Assembly: GCA_948099385.1 (NCBI GenBank)
Contig: CANUEZ040000209.1
Coordinates: 1,426,001 to 1,490,000, forward strand
Source: Fasciola hepatica
Lineage: Eukaryota; Platyhelminthes; Trematoda; Plagiorchiida; Fasciolidae
Reading direction: 5' to 3'
Length of the DNA stretch: 64,000 bases
This document shows positions 1 through 11,519 of this stretch, piece after piece; position 1 is the stretch's first letter; each line of letters begins with the position of its first letter. A program made the translations under genes and the position numbers. The notes below the pieces were generated by a model, which was not told the DNA's origin, did not search any database, and worked only from the letters and a program-made list of their open reading frames with translations.

Positions 1-69
1 ACAGAGCCCACACGGGGACACGAACAAGGGTTGGGGTGAACGATTGTCAGTCGAACACCCAAACCACAA
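1..69. repeat. Partial satellite monomer (left edge)
   Basis: This is the last 69 bp of a monomer, beginning inside ACAGAGCCCACACGGGG (consensus about 355) and ending at CCAAACCACAA. It carries the GAACGATTG variant at consensus about 393-400. Confidence 0.95.
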
Positions 70-142
70 GGCTATCCGATATGGGTCTCAACGCTTTGTT
101 CAACATATACAATAATTGATATAGCACAATCCCCAAATTGGC

Positions 143-163
143 TTCGGCTTTCGCTTTCGCTTT
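143..163 (+). repeat. TTTCGC hexamer microsatellite inside each monomer (first example)
   Basis: A short pyrimidine-rich tract (TTCGGC, then two TTTCGC units, then TTT) sits at consensus 74-94 of every monomer. Copy number changes in whole hexamers: the monomers at 3885 and 13641 have one extra unit. A C-to-G change (TTTGGC) or CGCATTGGC interrupts it in many copies, for example those at 8127, 8552 and 32687. This is typical of replication slippage. Confidence 0.85.
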
Positions 164-305
164 CAACAGTACCAGCCAAAGTTTCGCACACCGATCCAAT
201 CCTATGTTCCATCACTTCTCCATTTATGGGCCTAAGTAAAACCAAGACATTCCCTTATGAACAATCCACACAGATTGCTCATACAATGCAATAGAGCAGT
301 AGCAG

Positions 306-327
306 AGTAGATTTGTATAATATGATT
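306..327. repeat. Conserved AT-rich core of the monomer (first example)
   Basis: GTAGATTTGTATAATATGAT at consensus about 237-256 is the most AT-rich stretch of the unit and among the least variable by eye. It is intact even in the most divergent monomer (47521). Recurrent exceptions are single changes such as TGCATAAT (monomers 11096, 13641, 14070, 21691, 32687), ATAACATG (9398, 10247, 18729, 19575) and GTATATTTG (8552, 10672 and several around 48-49 kb). No known factor site is claimed. Confidence 0.55.
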
Positions 328-375
328 CTCCCTGCAGCTTGAACACTGAACTGACCATTGAAAATGATGGAAGCA

Positions 376-387
376 CTGTACAGCTGT
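376..387. repeat. Overlapping palindromes CTGTACAGCTGT in the monomer (first example)
   Basis: Two 8-bp perfect palindromes, CTGTACAG and ACAGCTGT, overlap by four bases at consensus 307-318, giving alternating CTGT/ACAG/CTGT arms. The site includes a CAGCTG hexamer (a PvuII site, also an E-box core). Most monomers keep it. Recurrent losses are CTGCACAGCTTT, ACAGCTGGTTG and ACAGCAGTTTG variants. Confidence 0.7.
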
Positions 388-1338
388 TTGATCCGCTAAG
401 GGAATCATGAGCATTGCACATGGACAGAGCCCACACGGGGACACGAACAAGGGTTGGGGTGAACGAATGTCAGTCGAACACCCAAACCACAAGGCTATCC
501 GATATGGGTCTGAACGCTTCGTTCAACAGATACAATACATGATATAGCACAATCCCCAAATAGGCTTCGGCTTTCGCTTTCGCTTTGAACGGTAACAACC
601 AAATTCTCGCACACCGATCCAATCCTATGTTCCATCAGTTCTCTATTTATGGGCCTAAGTAAAACCAAGGCATTCCCTTATGAACAATCCACACAGATTG
701 CTAATACAATGCAATAGAGCAGTAGCAGAGTAGATTTGTATATTATGATTCTCCATGCAGCTTGAACACTGAACTGACCATTGAAAATGATGGAAGCACT
801 GTACAGCTGTTTGATCCGCTAAGGGAATCATGAGCATTGCACATGGACAGAGCCCACACGGGGACACGAACAAGGGTTGGGGTGAACGATTGTCAGTCGA
901 ACACCCAAACCACAAGGCTATCCGATATGGGTCTGAACGCTTCGTTCAACAGATACACTACATCATATAGCACAATCCCCAAATTGGCTTCGGCTTTCGC
1001 TTTCGTTTTGAACGGTAACAATCAAATTCTCGCACACAGAGCCAAATCTGTGTTCCATCACTTCTCTATTTATGGGCCTAAGTAAAACCAAGGCATTCCC
1101 TTATGAACAATCCACACAGATTGCTCATACAATGCAATAGAGCAGTAGCAGAGTGGATTTGTATAATATGATTCTCCATGCAGCTTGAATACTGAACTGA
1201 CCATTGAAAATGATGGAAGCACTGTACAGCTGTTTGATCCGCTAAGGGAATCATGAGCATTGCACATGGACAGAGCCCACACGGGGACACGAACAAGGGT
1301 TGGGGTGAACGATTGTCAGTCGAACACCCAAACCACAA

Positions 1339-2609
1339 GGCTATCCGATATGGGTCTCAACGCTTTGTTCAACAGATACACTACATCATATAGCACAATC
1401 CCCAAATTGGCTTCGGCTTTCGCTTTCGCTTTCAACAGTACCAGCCAAAGTTTCGCACACCGATCCAATCCTTTGTTCCATCACTTCTCCATTTATGGGC
1501 CTAAGTAAAACCAAGACATTCCCTTATGAACAATCCACACAGATTGCTCATACAATGCAATAGAGCAGTAGCAGAGTAGATTTGTATAGTATGATTCTCC
1601 CTGCAGCTTGAACACTGAACTGACCATTGAAAATGATGGAAGCACTGTACAGCTGTTTGATCCGCTAAGGGAATCATGAGCATTGCACATGGACAGAGCC
1701 CACACGGGGACACGAATAAGGGTTGGGGTGAACGAATGTCAGTCGAACACCCAAACCACAAGGCTATCCGATATGGGTCTGAACGCTTCGTTCAACAGAT
1801 ACAATACATGATATAGCACAATCCCCAAATAGGCTTCGGCTTTCGCTTTCGCTTTGAACGGTAACAACCAAATTCTCGCACACAGAGCCAAATCTGTGTT
1901 CCATCACTTCTCTATTTATGGGCCTAAGTAAAACCAAGGCATTCCCTTATGAACAATCCCCACACAGATTGCTCATACAATGCAATAGATCAGTAGCAGA
2001 GTAGATTTGTATAATATGATTCTCCATGCAGCTTGAATACTGAACTGACCATTGAAAATGATGGAAGCACTGTACAGCTGTTTGATCCGCTAAGGGAATC
2101 ATGAGCATTGCACATGGACAGAGCCCACACGGGGACACGAACAAAGGTTGGGGTGAACGATTGTCAGTCGAACACCCAAACCACAAGGCTATCCGATATG
2201 GGTCTCAACGCTTTGTTCAACAGATACAATACATGATATAGCAAAATCCCCAAATTGGCTTCGGATTTCTCTTTCGCTTTGAACGGTAACAACCAAATTC
2301 TCGCACACCGATCCAATCCTATGTTCCATCACTTCTCTATTTATGGGCCTAAGTAAAACCAAGGCATTCCCTTATGAACAATCCACACAGATTGCTCATA
2401 CAATGCAATAGAGCAGTGGCAGAGTAGATTTGTATAATATGATTCTCCATGCAGCTTGAATACTGAACTGACCATTGAAAATGATGGAAGCACTGTACAG
2501 CTGTTTGATCCGCTAAGGGAATCATGAGCATTGCACATGGACAGAGCCCACACGGGGACACGAACAAGGGTTGGGGTGAACGAATGTCAGTCGAACACCC
2601 AAACCACAA
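1339..2609. repeat. Trimer unit 2 (monomers 1339, 1762, 2187)
   Basis: Three monomers, 1,271 bp. The unit is paired with 70-1338 by the shared ACCAGCC and CCCTGCAGC variants and the CCCCAAATAGG variant. A third, weaker iteration begins at 2610, where ACCAGCCTAAG and CCAAGACATT recur. Confidence 0.75.
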
Positions 2610-3884
2610 GGCTATCCGATATGGGTCTCAACGCTTTGTTCAACATATACAATACATGATATAGCACAATCCCCAAATTGGCTTCGGCTTTCGCTTTCGC
2701 TTTCAACGGTACCAGCCTAAGTTTCGCACACCGATCCAATCCTATGTTCCATCACTTCTCCATTTATGGGCCTAAGTAAAACCAAGACATTCCCTTATGA
2801 ACAATCCCCACACAGATTGCTCATACAATGCAATAGAGCAGTAGCAGAGTAGATTTGTATAATATGATTCTCCATGCAGCTTGAACACTGAACTGACCAT
2901 TGAAAATGATGGAAGCACTGTACAGCTGTTTGATCCGCTAAGGGAATCATGAGCATTGCACATGGACAGAGCCCACACGGGGACACGAACAAGGGTTGGG
3001 GTGAACGAATGTCAGTCGAACACCCAAACCACAAGGCTATCCGATATGGGTCTCAACGCTTTGTTCAACAGATACACTACATCATATAGCACAATCCCCA
3101 AATTGGCTTCGGCTTTCGCTTTCGCTTTGAACGGTAACAACCAAATTCTCGCACACAGAGCCAAATCTGTGTTCCATCACTTCTCTATTTATGGGCCTAA
3201 GTAAAACCAAGGCATTCCCTTATGAACAATCCCCACACAGATTGCTCATACAATGCAATAGAGCAGTAGCAGAGTAGATTTGTATAATATGATTCTCCAT
3301 GCAGCTTGAACCCTGAACTGACCATTGAAAATGATGGAAGCACTGTACAGCTGTTTGATCCGCTAAGGGAATCATGAGCATTGCACATGGACAGAGCCCA
3401 CACGGGGACACGAACAAGGGTTGGGGTGAACGATTGTCAGTCGAACACCCAAACCACAAGGCTATCCGATATGGGTCTCAACGCTTTGTTCAACAGATAC
3501 ACTACATCATATAGCACAATCCCCAAATTGGCTTCGGCTTTCGCTTTCGCTTTGAACGGTAACAACCAAATTCTCGCACACAGATCCAATCCTTTGTTCC
3601 ATCACTTCTCTATTTATGGGCCTATGTAAAACCAAGGCATTCCCTTATGAACAATCCCCACACAGATTGCTAATACAATGCAATAGAGCAGTAGCAGAGT
3701 AGATTTGTATAATATGATTCTCCATGCAGCTTGACCACGGAACTGACCATTGAAAATGATGGAAGCACTGTACAGCTGTTTGATCCGCTAAGGGAATCAT
3801 GAGCATTGCACATGGACAGAGCCCACACGGGGACACGAACAAGGGTTGGGGTGAACGAATGTCAGTCGAACACCCAAACCACAA

Positions 3885-4315
3885 GGCTATCCGATATGGG
3901 TCTCAACGCTTTGTTCAACAGATACACTACATCATATAGCACAATCCCCAAATTGGCTTCGGCTTTCGCTTTCGCTTTCGCTTTGAACGGTAACAACCAA
4001 ATTCTCGCACACAGAGCCAAATCTGTGTTCCATCACTTCTCTATTTATGGGCCTATGTAAAACCAAGGCATTCCCTTATGAACAATCCCCACACAGATTG
4101 CTCATACAATGCAATAGAGCAGTAGCAGAGTAGATTTGTATAATATGATTCTCCATGCAGCTTGAACACTGAACTGACCATTGAAAATGATGGAAGCACT
4201 GTACAGTTGTTTGATCCGCTAAGAGAATCATGAGCATTGCACATGGACAGAGCCCACACGGGGACACGAACAAGGGTTGGGGTGAACGAATGTCAGTCGA
4301 ACACCCAAACCACAA
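3885..4315. repeat. Long monomer, 431 bp, hexamer expansion
   Basis: This monomer has three TTTCGC units instead of two (+6 bp) and also the CC insertion giving AATCCCCACACAG (+2 bp). It carries the GAGCCAAATCTGTG variant as well. Confidence 0.9.
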
Positions 4316-5160
4316 GGCTATCCGATATGGGTCTCAACGCTTCGTTCAACAGATACACTACATCATATAGCACAATCCCCAAATTGGCTTCGGCTTTCGC
4401 CTTCGCTTTGAACGGTAACAACCAAATTCTCGCACACCGATCCAATCCTGTGTTCCATCACTTCTCTATTTATGGGCCTAAGTAAAACCAAGGCATTCCC
4501 TTATGAACAATCCACACTGATTGCTCATACAATGCAATAGAGCAGTAGCAGAGTAGATTTGTATAATATGATTCTCCATGCAGCTTGAACACTGAACTGA
4601 CCATTGAAAATGATGGAAGCACTGTACAGCTGTTTGATCCGCTAAGGGAATCATGAGCATTGCACATGGACAGAGCCCACACGGGGACACGAAAAGGGTT
4701 GGGGTGAACGAATGTCAGTCGAACACCCAAACCACAAGGCTATCCGATATGGGTCTCAACGCTTTGTTCAACAGATACATAACATGAAATAGCACAATCC
4801 CCAAATTGACTTCGGCTTTCGCTTTCGCTTTGAACGGTAACAATCAAATTCTCGCACACAGATCCAATCCTTTGTTCCATCACTTCTCTATTTATGGGCT
4901 TAAGTAAAACCAAGGCATTCCGTTATGAAAAATCCACACAGATTGCTCATACAGTTCAATCGAGCAGTAGCAGAGTAGATTTGTATAATATGATTCTCCA
5001 TGCAGCTTGAACCCTGAACTGACCATTGAAAATGATGGAAGCACTGTACAGCTGTTTGATCCGCTAAGGGAATCATGAGCATTGCACATGGACAGAGCCC
5101 ACTCGGAGACACGAACAAGGGTTGGGGTGAACGAATGTCAGTCGAACACCCAAACCACAA

Positions 5161-6008
5161 GGCTATCCGATATGGGTCTCAACGCTTTGTTCAACAGATA
5201 CACTACATGTTATAGCACAATCCCGGAAATGTCTTCGGACTTCGCTTTCGCTTTGAACGGTAACAACCAATTTCTCGCACACCGATCCCATCCTATGTGC
5301 CATCACTTCTCTATTTACGGGCCTAAGTAAAACCAAGGCATTCCCTTATGAAAAATCCACACAGATTGCTCATACAATGCAATAGAGCAGTAGCAGAGTA
5401 GATTTGTATAATATGATTCTCCATGCAGCTTGAACACTGAACTGACCATTGAAAATGATGGAAGCACTGTACAGCTGTTTGATCCGCTAAGGGAATCATG
5501 AGCATTGCACATGGACAGAGCCCACACGGGGACACGAACAAGGGTTGGGGTGAACGAATGTCAGTCGCACACCCAAACCACAAGGCTATCCGATATGTGT
5601 CTGAACGCTTCGTTCAACAGATACACTACATCATATAGCACAATCCCCAAATTGGTTTCGGCTTTCGCTTTCGCTTTGAACGGTAACAACCAAATTCTCG
5701 CACACCGATCCAATCCTATGTTCCATCACTTCTCTATTTATGGGCCTAAGTAAAACCAAGGCATTCCTTTATGAAATATCCCCGCACAGATTGCTCATAC
5801 AATGCAATAGAGCAGTAGCAGAGTAGATTTGTATAATATGATTCTCCATGCAGCTTGAACACTGAACTGACCATTGGAAATGATGGAAGCACTGTACAGC
5901 AGTTTGATCCGCTAAGGGAATCATGAGCATTGCACATGGACAGAGCCCACACGGGGACACGAACAAGGGTTGGGGTGAACGAATGTCAGTCGAACACCCA
6001 AACCACAA
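5161..6008. repeat. Dimer higher-order unit, copy 1 (848 bp)
   Basis: Monomers 5161 and 5584. The first carries ACATGTTATAGC, CCCGGAAATG, CCAATTTCTCGC, CGATCCCATCC and TTTACGGGCC. The second carries GATATGTGTCTG, ATTGGTTTCGG, TTTATGAAATATC and CCCCGCACAG. All recur exactly 848 bp later. Confidence 0.9.
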
Positions 6009-6856
6009 GGCTATCCGATATGGGTCTCAACGCTTTGTTCAACAGATACACTACATGTTATAGCACAATCCCGGAATTGTCTTCGGATTTCGCTTTCGCT
6101 TTGAACGGTAACAACCAATTTCTCGCACACCGATCCCATCCTATGTGCCATCACTTCTCTATTTACGGGCCTAAGTAAAACCAAGGCATTCCCTTATGAA
6201 AAATCCACACAGATTGCTCATACAATGCAATAGAGCAGTAGCAGAGTAGATTTGTATAATATGATTCTCCATGCAGCTTGAACACTGAACTGACCATTGA
6301 AAATGATGGAAGCACTGTACAGCTGTTTGATCCGCTAAGGGAATCATGAGCATTGCACATGGACAGAGCCCACACGGGGACACGAACAAGGGTTGGGGTG
6401 AACGAATGTCAGTCGCACACCCAAACCACAAGGCTATCCGATATGTGTCTGAACGCTTCGTTCAACAGATACACTACATCATATAGCACAATCCCCAAAT
6501 TGGTTTCGGCTTTCGCATTGGCTTTGAACGGTAACAACCAAATTCTCGCACACCGATCCAATCCTATGTTCCATCACTTCTCTATTTATGGGCCTAAGTA
6601 AAACCAAGGCATTCCTTTATGAAATATCCCCGCACAGATTGCTCATACAATGCAATAGAGCAGTAGCAGAGTAGATTTGTATAATATGATTCTCCATGCA
6701 GCTTGAACACTGAACTGACCATTGAAAATGATGGAAGCACTGTACAGCTGTTTGATCCGCTAAGGGAATCATGAGCATTGCACATGGACAGAGCCCACAC
6801 GGGGACACGAACAAGGGTTGGGGTGAACGAATGTCAGTCGAACACCCAAACCACAA
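6009..6856. repeat. Dimer higher-order unit, copy 2 (848 bp)
   Basis: Monomers 6009 and 6432 are the tandem duplicate of 5161-6008. By eye, differences are few: GGAATTG for GGAAATG, CGGATTTCG for CGGACTTCG, CGCATTGGC for CGCTTTCGC, ATTGAAAATG for ATTGGAAATG, and CAGCTG for CAGCAG. Both copies share the TCAGTCGCACACCC variant, which supports recent duplication. Confidence 0.9.
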
Positions 6857-9800
6857 GGCTATCCGATATGGGTCTCAACGCTTTGTTCAACAGATACACT
6901 ACATCATATAGCACAATCCCCAAATTGGCGTCGGCTTTCGCTTTCGCTTTGAACGGTAACAACCAAATTCTCGCACACCGATCCAATCCTTTGTTCCATC
7001 ACTTCTCTATTTATGTGCCTAATCAAAAACAAGGAATTCCCTTATGCACATACCACACAGATTGCTCATACAATGCAATAGAGCAGTAGCAGAGTAGATT
7101 TGTATAATATGATTCTCCATGCAGCTTGAACACTGAACTGACCATTGAAAATGATGGAAGCACTGTACAGCTGTTTGATCCGCTAAGGGAATCATGAGCA
7201 TTGCACATGGACAGAGCCCACACGGGGACACGAACAAGGGTTGGGGTGAACGAATGTCAGTCGAACACCCAAACCACAAGGCTATCCGATATGGGTCTCA
7301 ACGCTTTGTTCAACAGATACACTACATCATATAGCACAATCCCCAAATTGGCTTCGGCTTTCGCTTTCGCTTTGAACGGTAACAACCAAATTCTCGCACA
7401 CCGATGCAATCCTATGTTCCATCACTTCTCTATTTTTGGGCCTAAGTAAAACCAAGGCATTCCCTTATGAAAAATCCACACAGATTGCTCATACAATGCA
7501 AAGGATCAGTAGCAGAGTAGATTTGTATAATATGATTCTCCATGCAGCTTGAATACTGAACTGACCATTGAAAATGATGGAAGCACTGTACAGCTGTTTG
7601 ATCCGCTAAGGGAATCATGGGCATTGCACATGGACAGAGCCCACACGGGGACACGAAAAGGGTTGGGGTGAACGAATGTCAGTCGAACACCCAAACCACA
7701 AGGCTATCCGATATGGGTCTGAACGCTTCGTTCAACAGATACACTACATCATATAGCACAATCCCCAAATTGGCTTCGGCTTTCGCTTTCGCTTTGAACG
7801 GTAACAACCAAATTATCGCACACCGATCCAATCCTATGTTCCATCACTTCTCTATTTATGGGCCTAAGTAAAACCAAGGCATTCCCTTATGAACAATCCC
7901 CACACAGATTGCTCATACAATGCAATAGAGCAGTAGCAGAGTAGATTTGTATAATATGATTCTCCATGCCGCTTGAACACTGAACTGACCATTGAAAATG
8001 ATGGAAGCACTGTACAGCTGTTTGATCCGCTAAGGGAATCATGAGCATTGCACATGGACAGAGCCCACACGGGGACACGAACAAGGGTTGGGGTGAACGA
8101 TTGTCAGTCGAACACCCAAACCACAAGGCTATCCGATATGGGTCTCAACGCTTTGTTCAACAGATACACTACATCATATAGCACAATCCCCAAATTGGCT
8201 TCGGCTTTCGCTTTGGCTTTGAACGGTAACAATCAAATTCTCGCACACAGATCCAATCCTTTGTTCCATCACTTCTCTATTTATGGGCCTATGTAAAACC
8301 AAGGCATTCCCTTATGAACAATCCCCACACAGATTGCTCATACAATGCAATAGAGCAGTAGCAGAGTAGATTTGTATAATATGATTCTCCATGCAGCTTG
8401 AACACTGAACTGACCATTGAAAATGATGGAAGCACTGTACAGCAGTTTGATCCGCTAAGGGAATCATGAGCATTGCACATGGACAGAGCCCACACGGGGA
8501 CACGAACAAGGGTTGGGGTGAACGATTGTCAGTCGAACACCCAAACCACAAGGCTATCCGATATGGGTCTCAACGCTTTGTTCAACAGATACACTACATC
8601 ATATAGCACAATCCCCAAATTGGCTTCGGCTTTCGCTTTGGCTTTGAACGGTAACAATCAAATTCTCGCACACAGATCCAATCCTTTGTTCCATCACTTC
8701 TCTATTTATGGGCCTAAGTAAAACCAAGGCATTCCCTTATGAACAATCCACAGAGATTGCTCATACAATGCAATAGAGCAGTAGCAGAGTATATTTGTAT
8801 AATATGATTCTCCATGCAGCTTGAACACTGAACTGACCATTGAAAATGATGGAAGCACTGTACAGCTGTTTGATCCGCTAAGGGAATCATGAGCATTGCA
8901 CATGGACAGAGCCCACACGGCGACACGAATAAGGGTTGGGGTGAACGATTGTCAGTCGAACACCCAAACCACAAGGCTATCCGATATGGGTCTCAACGCT
9001 TTGTTCAACAGATACACTACATCATATAGCACAATCCCCAAATTGGCTTCGGCTTTCGCTTTCGCTTTGAACGGTAACAACCAAATTCTCGCACACCGAT
9101 CCAATCCTTTGTTCCATCACTTCTCTATTTTTGGGCCTAAGTAAAACCAAGGCATTCCCTTATGAAAAATCCACACAGATTGCTCATACAATGCAATAGA
9201 GCAGTAGCAGAGTAGATTTGTATAATATGATTCTCCATGCAGCTTGAACACTGAACTGACCATTGAAAATGATGGAAGCACTGTACAGCTGTTTGATCCG
9301 CTAAGGGAATCATGAGCATTGCACATGGACAGAGCCCACACGGGGACACGAACAAGGGTTGGGGTGAACGAATGTCAGTCGAACACCCAAACCACAAGGC
9401 TATCCGATATGGGTCTCAACGCTTTGTTCAACAGATACACTACATCATATAGCACAATCCCCAAATTGGCTTCGGCTTTCGCTTTCGCTTTGAACGGTAA
9501 CAACCAAATTCTCGCACACCGATCCAATCCTATGTTCCATCACTTCTCTATTTATGGGCCTAAGTAAAACCAAGGCATTTCCTTATGAACAATCCCCACA
9601 CAGATTGCTCATACAATGCAATAGAGCAGTAGCAGAGTAGATTTGTATAACATGATTCTCCATGCAGCTTGAACACTGAACTGACCATTGGAAATTATGG
9701 AAGCACTGTACAGCTGTTTGATCCGCTAAGGGAATCATGAGCATTGCACATGGACAGAGCCCACACGGGGACACGAAAAGGGTTGGGGTGAACGAATGTC

Positions 9801-10246
9801 AGTCGCACACCCAAACCACAAGGCTATCCGATATGGGTCTGAACGCTTTGTTAAACAGATACACTACATCATATAGCACAATCATCAAATTGGCTTCGGC
9901 TTTCGCTTTCGCTTTGAACGGTAACAACCAAATTCTCGCACACCGATCCAATCCTATGTGCCATCACTTCTCTATTTATGGGCCTAAGTAAAACCAAGGC
10001 ATTCCCTTATGAAAAATCCCCACACAGATTGCTCATACAATGCAATAGAGCAGTAGCAGAGTAGATTTGTATAATATGATTCTCCATGCAGCTTGAACAC
10101 TGAACTGACCATTGAAAATGATGGAAGCACTGTACAGCTGTTTGATCCGCTAAGGGAATCATGAGCATTGCACATGGACAGAGCCCACACGGGGACACGA
10201 ACAAGGGTTGGGGTGAACGAATGTCAGTCGAACACCCAAAACACAA

Positions 10247-11519
10247 GGCTATCCGATATGGGTCTCAACGCTTTGTTCAACATATACACTACATCATATA
10301 GCACAATCCCCAAATTGGCTTCGGCTTTCGCTTTCGCTTTGAACGGTAACAACCAAATTCTCGCACACCGATCCAATCCTATGTGCCATCACTTCTCTAT
10401 TTATGGGCCTAAGTAAAACCAAGGCATTCCCTTATGAACAATCCCCACACAGATTGCTCATACAATGCAATAGAGCAGTAGCAGAGTAGATTTGTATAAC
10501 ATGATTCTCCATGCAGCTTGAACACTGAACTGACCATTGCAAATGATGGAAGCACTGTACAGCTGTTTGATCCGCTAAGGGAATCACGAGCATTGCACAT
10601 GGACAGAGCCCACACGGGGACACGAACAAGGGTTGGGGTGAACGATTGTCAGTCGAAAACCCAAACCACAAGGCTATCCGATATGGGTCTCAACGCTTCG
10701 TTCAACATATACAATACATGATATAGCACAATCCCCAAATTGGCTTCGGCTTTCGCTTTCGCTTTGAACGGTAACAATCAAATTCTCGCACACAGATCCA
10801 ATCCTGTGTTCCATCACTTCTCTATTTATGGGCCTAAGTAAAACCAAGGCATTCCCTTATGAACAATCCACACACAGATTGCTTATACAATGCAATGGAG
10901 CATGGCAGAGTATATTTGTATAATATGATTCTCCATGCAGCTTGAACACTGAACTGACCATTGAAAATGATGGAAGCACTGTACAGCTGTTTGATCCGCT
11001 AAGGGAATCATGAGCATTGCACATGGACAGAGCCCACACGGGGACACGAACAAGGGTTGGGGTGAACGATTGTCAGTCGAACACCCAAACCACAAGGCAT
11101 TCCGATATGGGTCTGAACGCTTTGTTCAACATATACAATACATGATATAGCACAATCCCCAAATTGGCTTCGGCTTTCGCTTTCGCTTTGAACGGTAACA
11201 ACCAAATTCTCGCACACCGATCCAATCCTATGTGCCATTACTTCTCTATTTATGGGCCTAAGTAAAACCAAGGCATTCCCTTATGAACAATCCACACAGA
11301 TTGCTCATACAATGCAATAGAGCAGTAGCAGAGTAGATTTGCATAATATGATTCTCCATGCAGCTTGAACAGTGAACTGACCATTGAAAATGATGGAAGC
11401 ACTGTACAGTTGTTTGATCCGCTAAGGGAATCATGAGCATTACAACTTGGACAGAGCCCACACGGGGACACGAACAAGGGTTGGGGTGAACGAATGTCAG
11501 TCGAACACCCAAACCACAA
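10247..11519. repeat. Satellite domain C1: three mixed monomers
   Basis: Monomers start at 10247, 10672 and 11096. They mix left-type and right-type variants: the 10672 and 11096 units switch to CATATACAATACATGATAT. Monomer 10672 combines an extra CA (AATCCACACACAG) with the one-base-shorter GAGCATGGCAG form. Monomer 11096 has a private ATTACAACTTGGACAG change (+1 bp) near 11440. Confidence 0.85.

Larger units (their letters stand above)
70..1338. repeat. Trimer unit 1 (monomers 70, 493, 916)
   Basis: Three monomers, 1,269 bp. Its first two monomers match the first two of the following unit (1339-2609) through shared private variants: CAACAGTACCAGCC and TCTCCCTGCAGC in the first, CCCCAAATAGG in the second. 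The third monomers differ (GCTTCGTTCAACAG against GCTTTGTTCAACAG with CGGATTTCTC), so the repeat has decayed or been overwritten by exchange. Confidence 0.75.
70..4737. repeat. Satellite domain A: 11 monomers, trimeric rhythm, ACCAGCC and GAGCCAAATC variants
   Basis: Monomers start at 70, 493, 916, 1339, 1762, 2187, 2610, 3035, 3460, 3885 and 4316. Those at 70, 1339 and 2610 share a linked set of changes: TTCAAC, ACCAGCC and AGTTTCGC at consensus about 93-117, then CTCCATTTATG and CCAAGACATTCC. Those at 493 and 1762 share CCCCAAATAGG with GCTTCGTTCAACAG. Those at 916, 1762, 3035 and 3885 carry GAGCCAAATCTGTG in place of GATCCAATCCTATG. Recurrence of the first class every third monomer (about 1,270 bp) indicates an old trimeric higher-order unit. 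The two-base insertion giving AATCCCCACACAG first appears in monomer 1762 and recurs in 2610, 3035, 3460 and 3885. Confidence 0.9.
4738..10246. repeat. Satellite domain B: 13 monomers, includes a dimer duplication
   Basis: Monomers start at 4738, 5161, 5584, 6009, 6432, 6857, 7280, 7702, 8127, 8552, 8975, 9398 and 9822. Most carry CAGATACACTACATCATAT at consensus about 35-53 instead of the CATATACAATACATGATAT common further right. The monomers at 8127 and 8552 are near twins (TTTGGC interruption, CACAGATCC, CCTTTGTTCC). The 7702 and 9822 units are preceded by the one-base-shorter CACGAAAAGGG form. Monomer 4738 carries the rare ACAGTTCAATCGAGC block. Confidence 0.9.

Noticed and set aside
205..223. 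ATTGC...GCAAT inverted repeat in ATTGCTCATACAATGCAAT
   Set aside because: The arms are only five bases, with a 9-nt loop that does not extend. It is too weak to call a hairpin or terminator.
232..492. Minus-strand 86-codon open frame, Cys-rich, repeated in nearly every monomer (and a 70-codon frame inside it in another phase)
   Set aside because: It starts at TTG (the smaller one at GTG) with its first ATG only near codon 27. Two minus frames and one plus frame overlap in the same DNA, and the 1-2 bp length variants change the C-terminus freely. There is no promoter or intergenic structure. It is a by-product of a stop-poor tandem repeat.
70..492. Internal sub-repeats (for example three ~141-bp or two ~211-bp units) within the monomer
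   Set aside because: Only short chance matches were found, such as TATGGGTCTCAA against TATGGGCCTAAG about 144 bp apart. They do not extend into a periodic alignment.
837..1085. Plus-strand open frame of about 80 codons starting ATGGACAGAGCC
   Set aside because: It is disrupted by an in-frame TGA in every monomer with the AATACATGATAT form, and it runs across a monomer junction. I see no sign of coding constraint.
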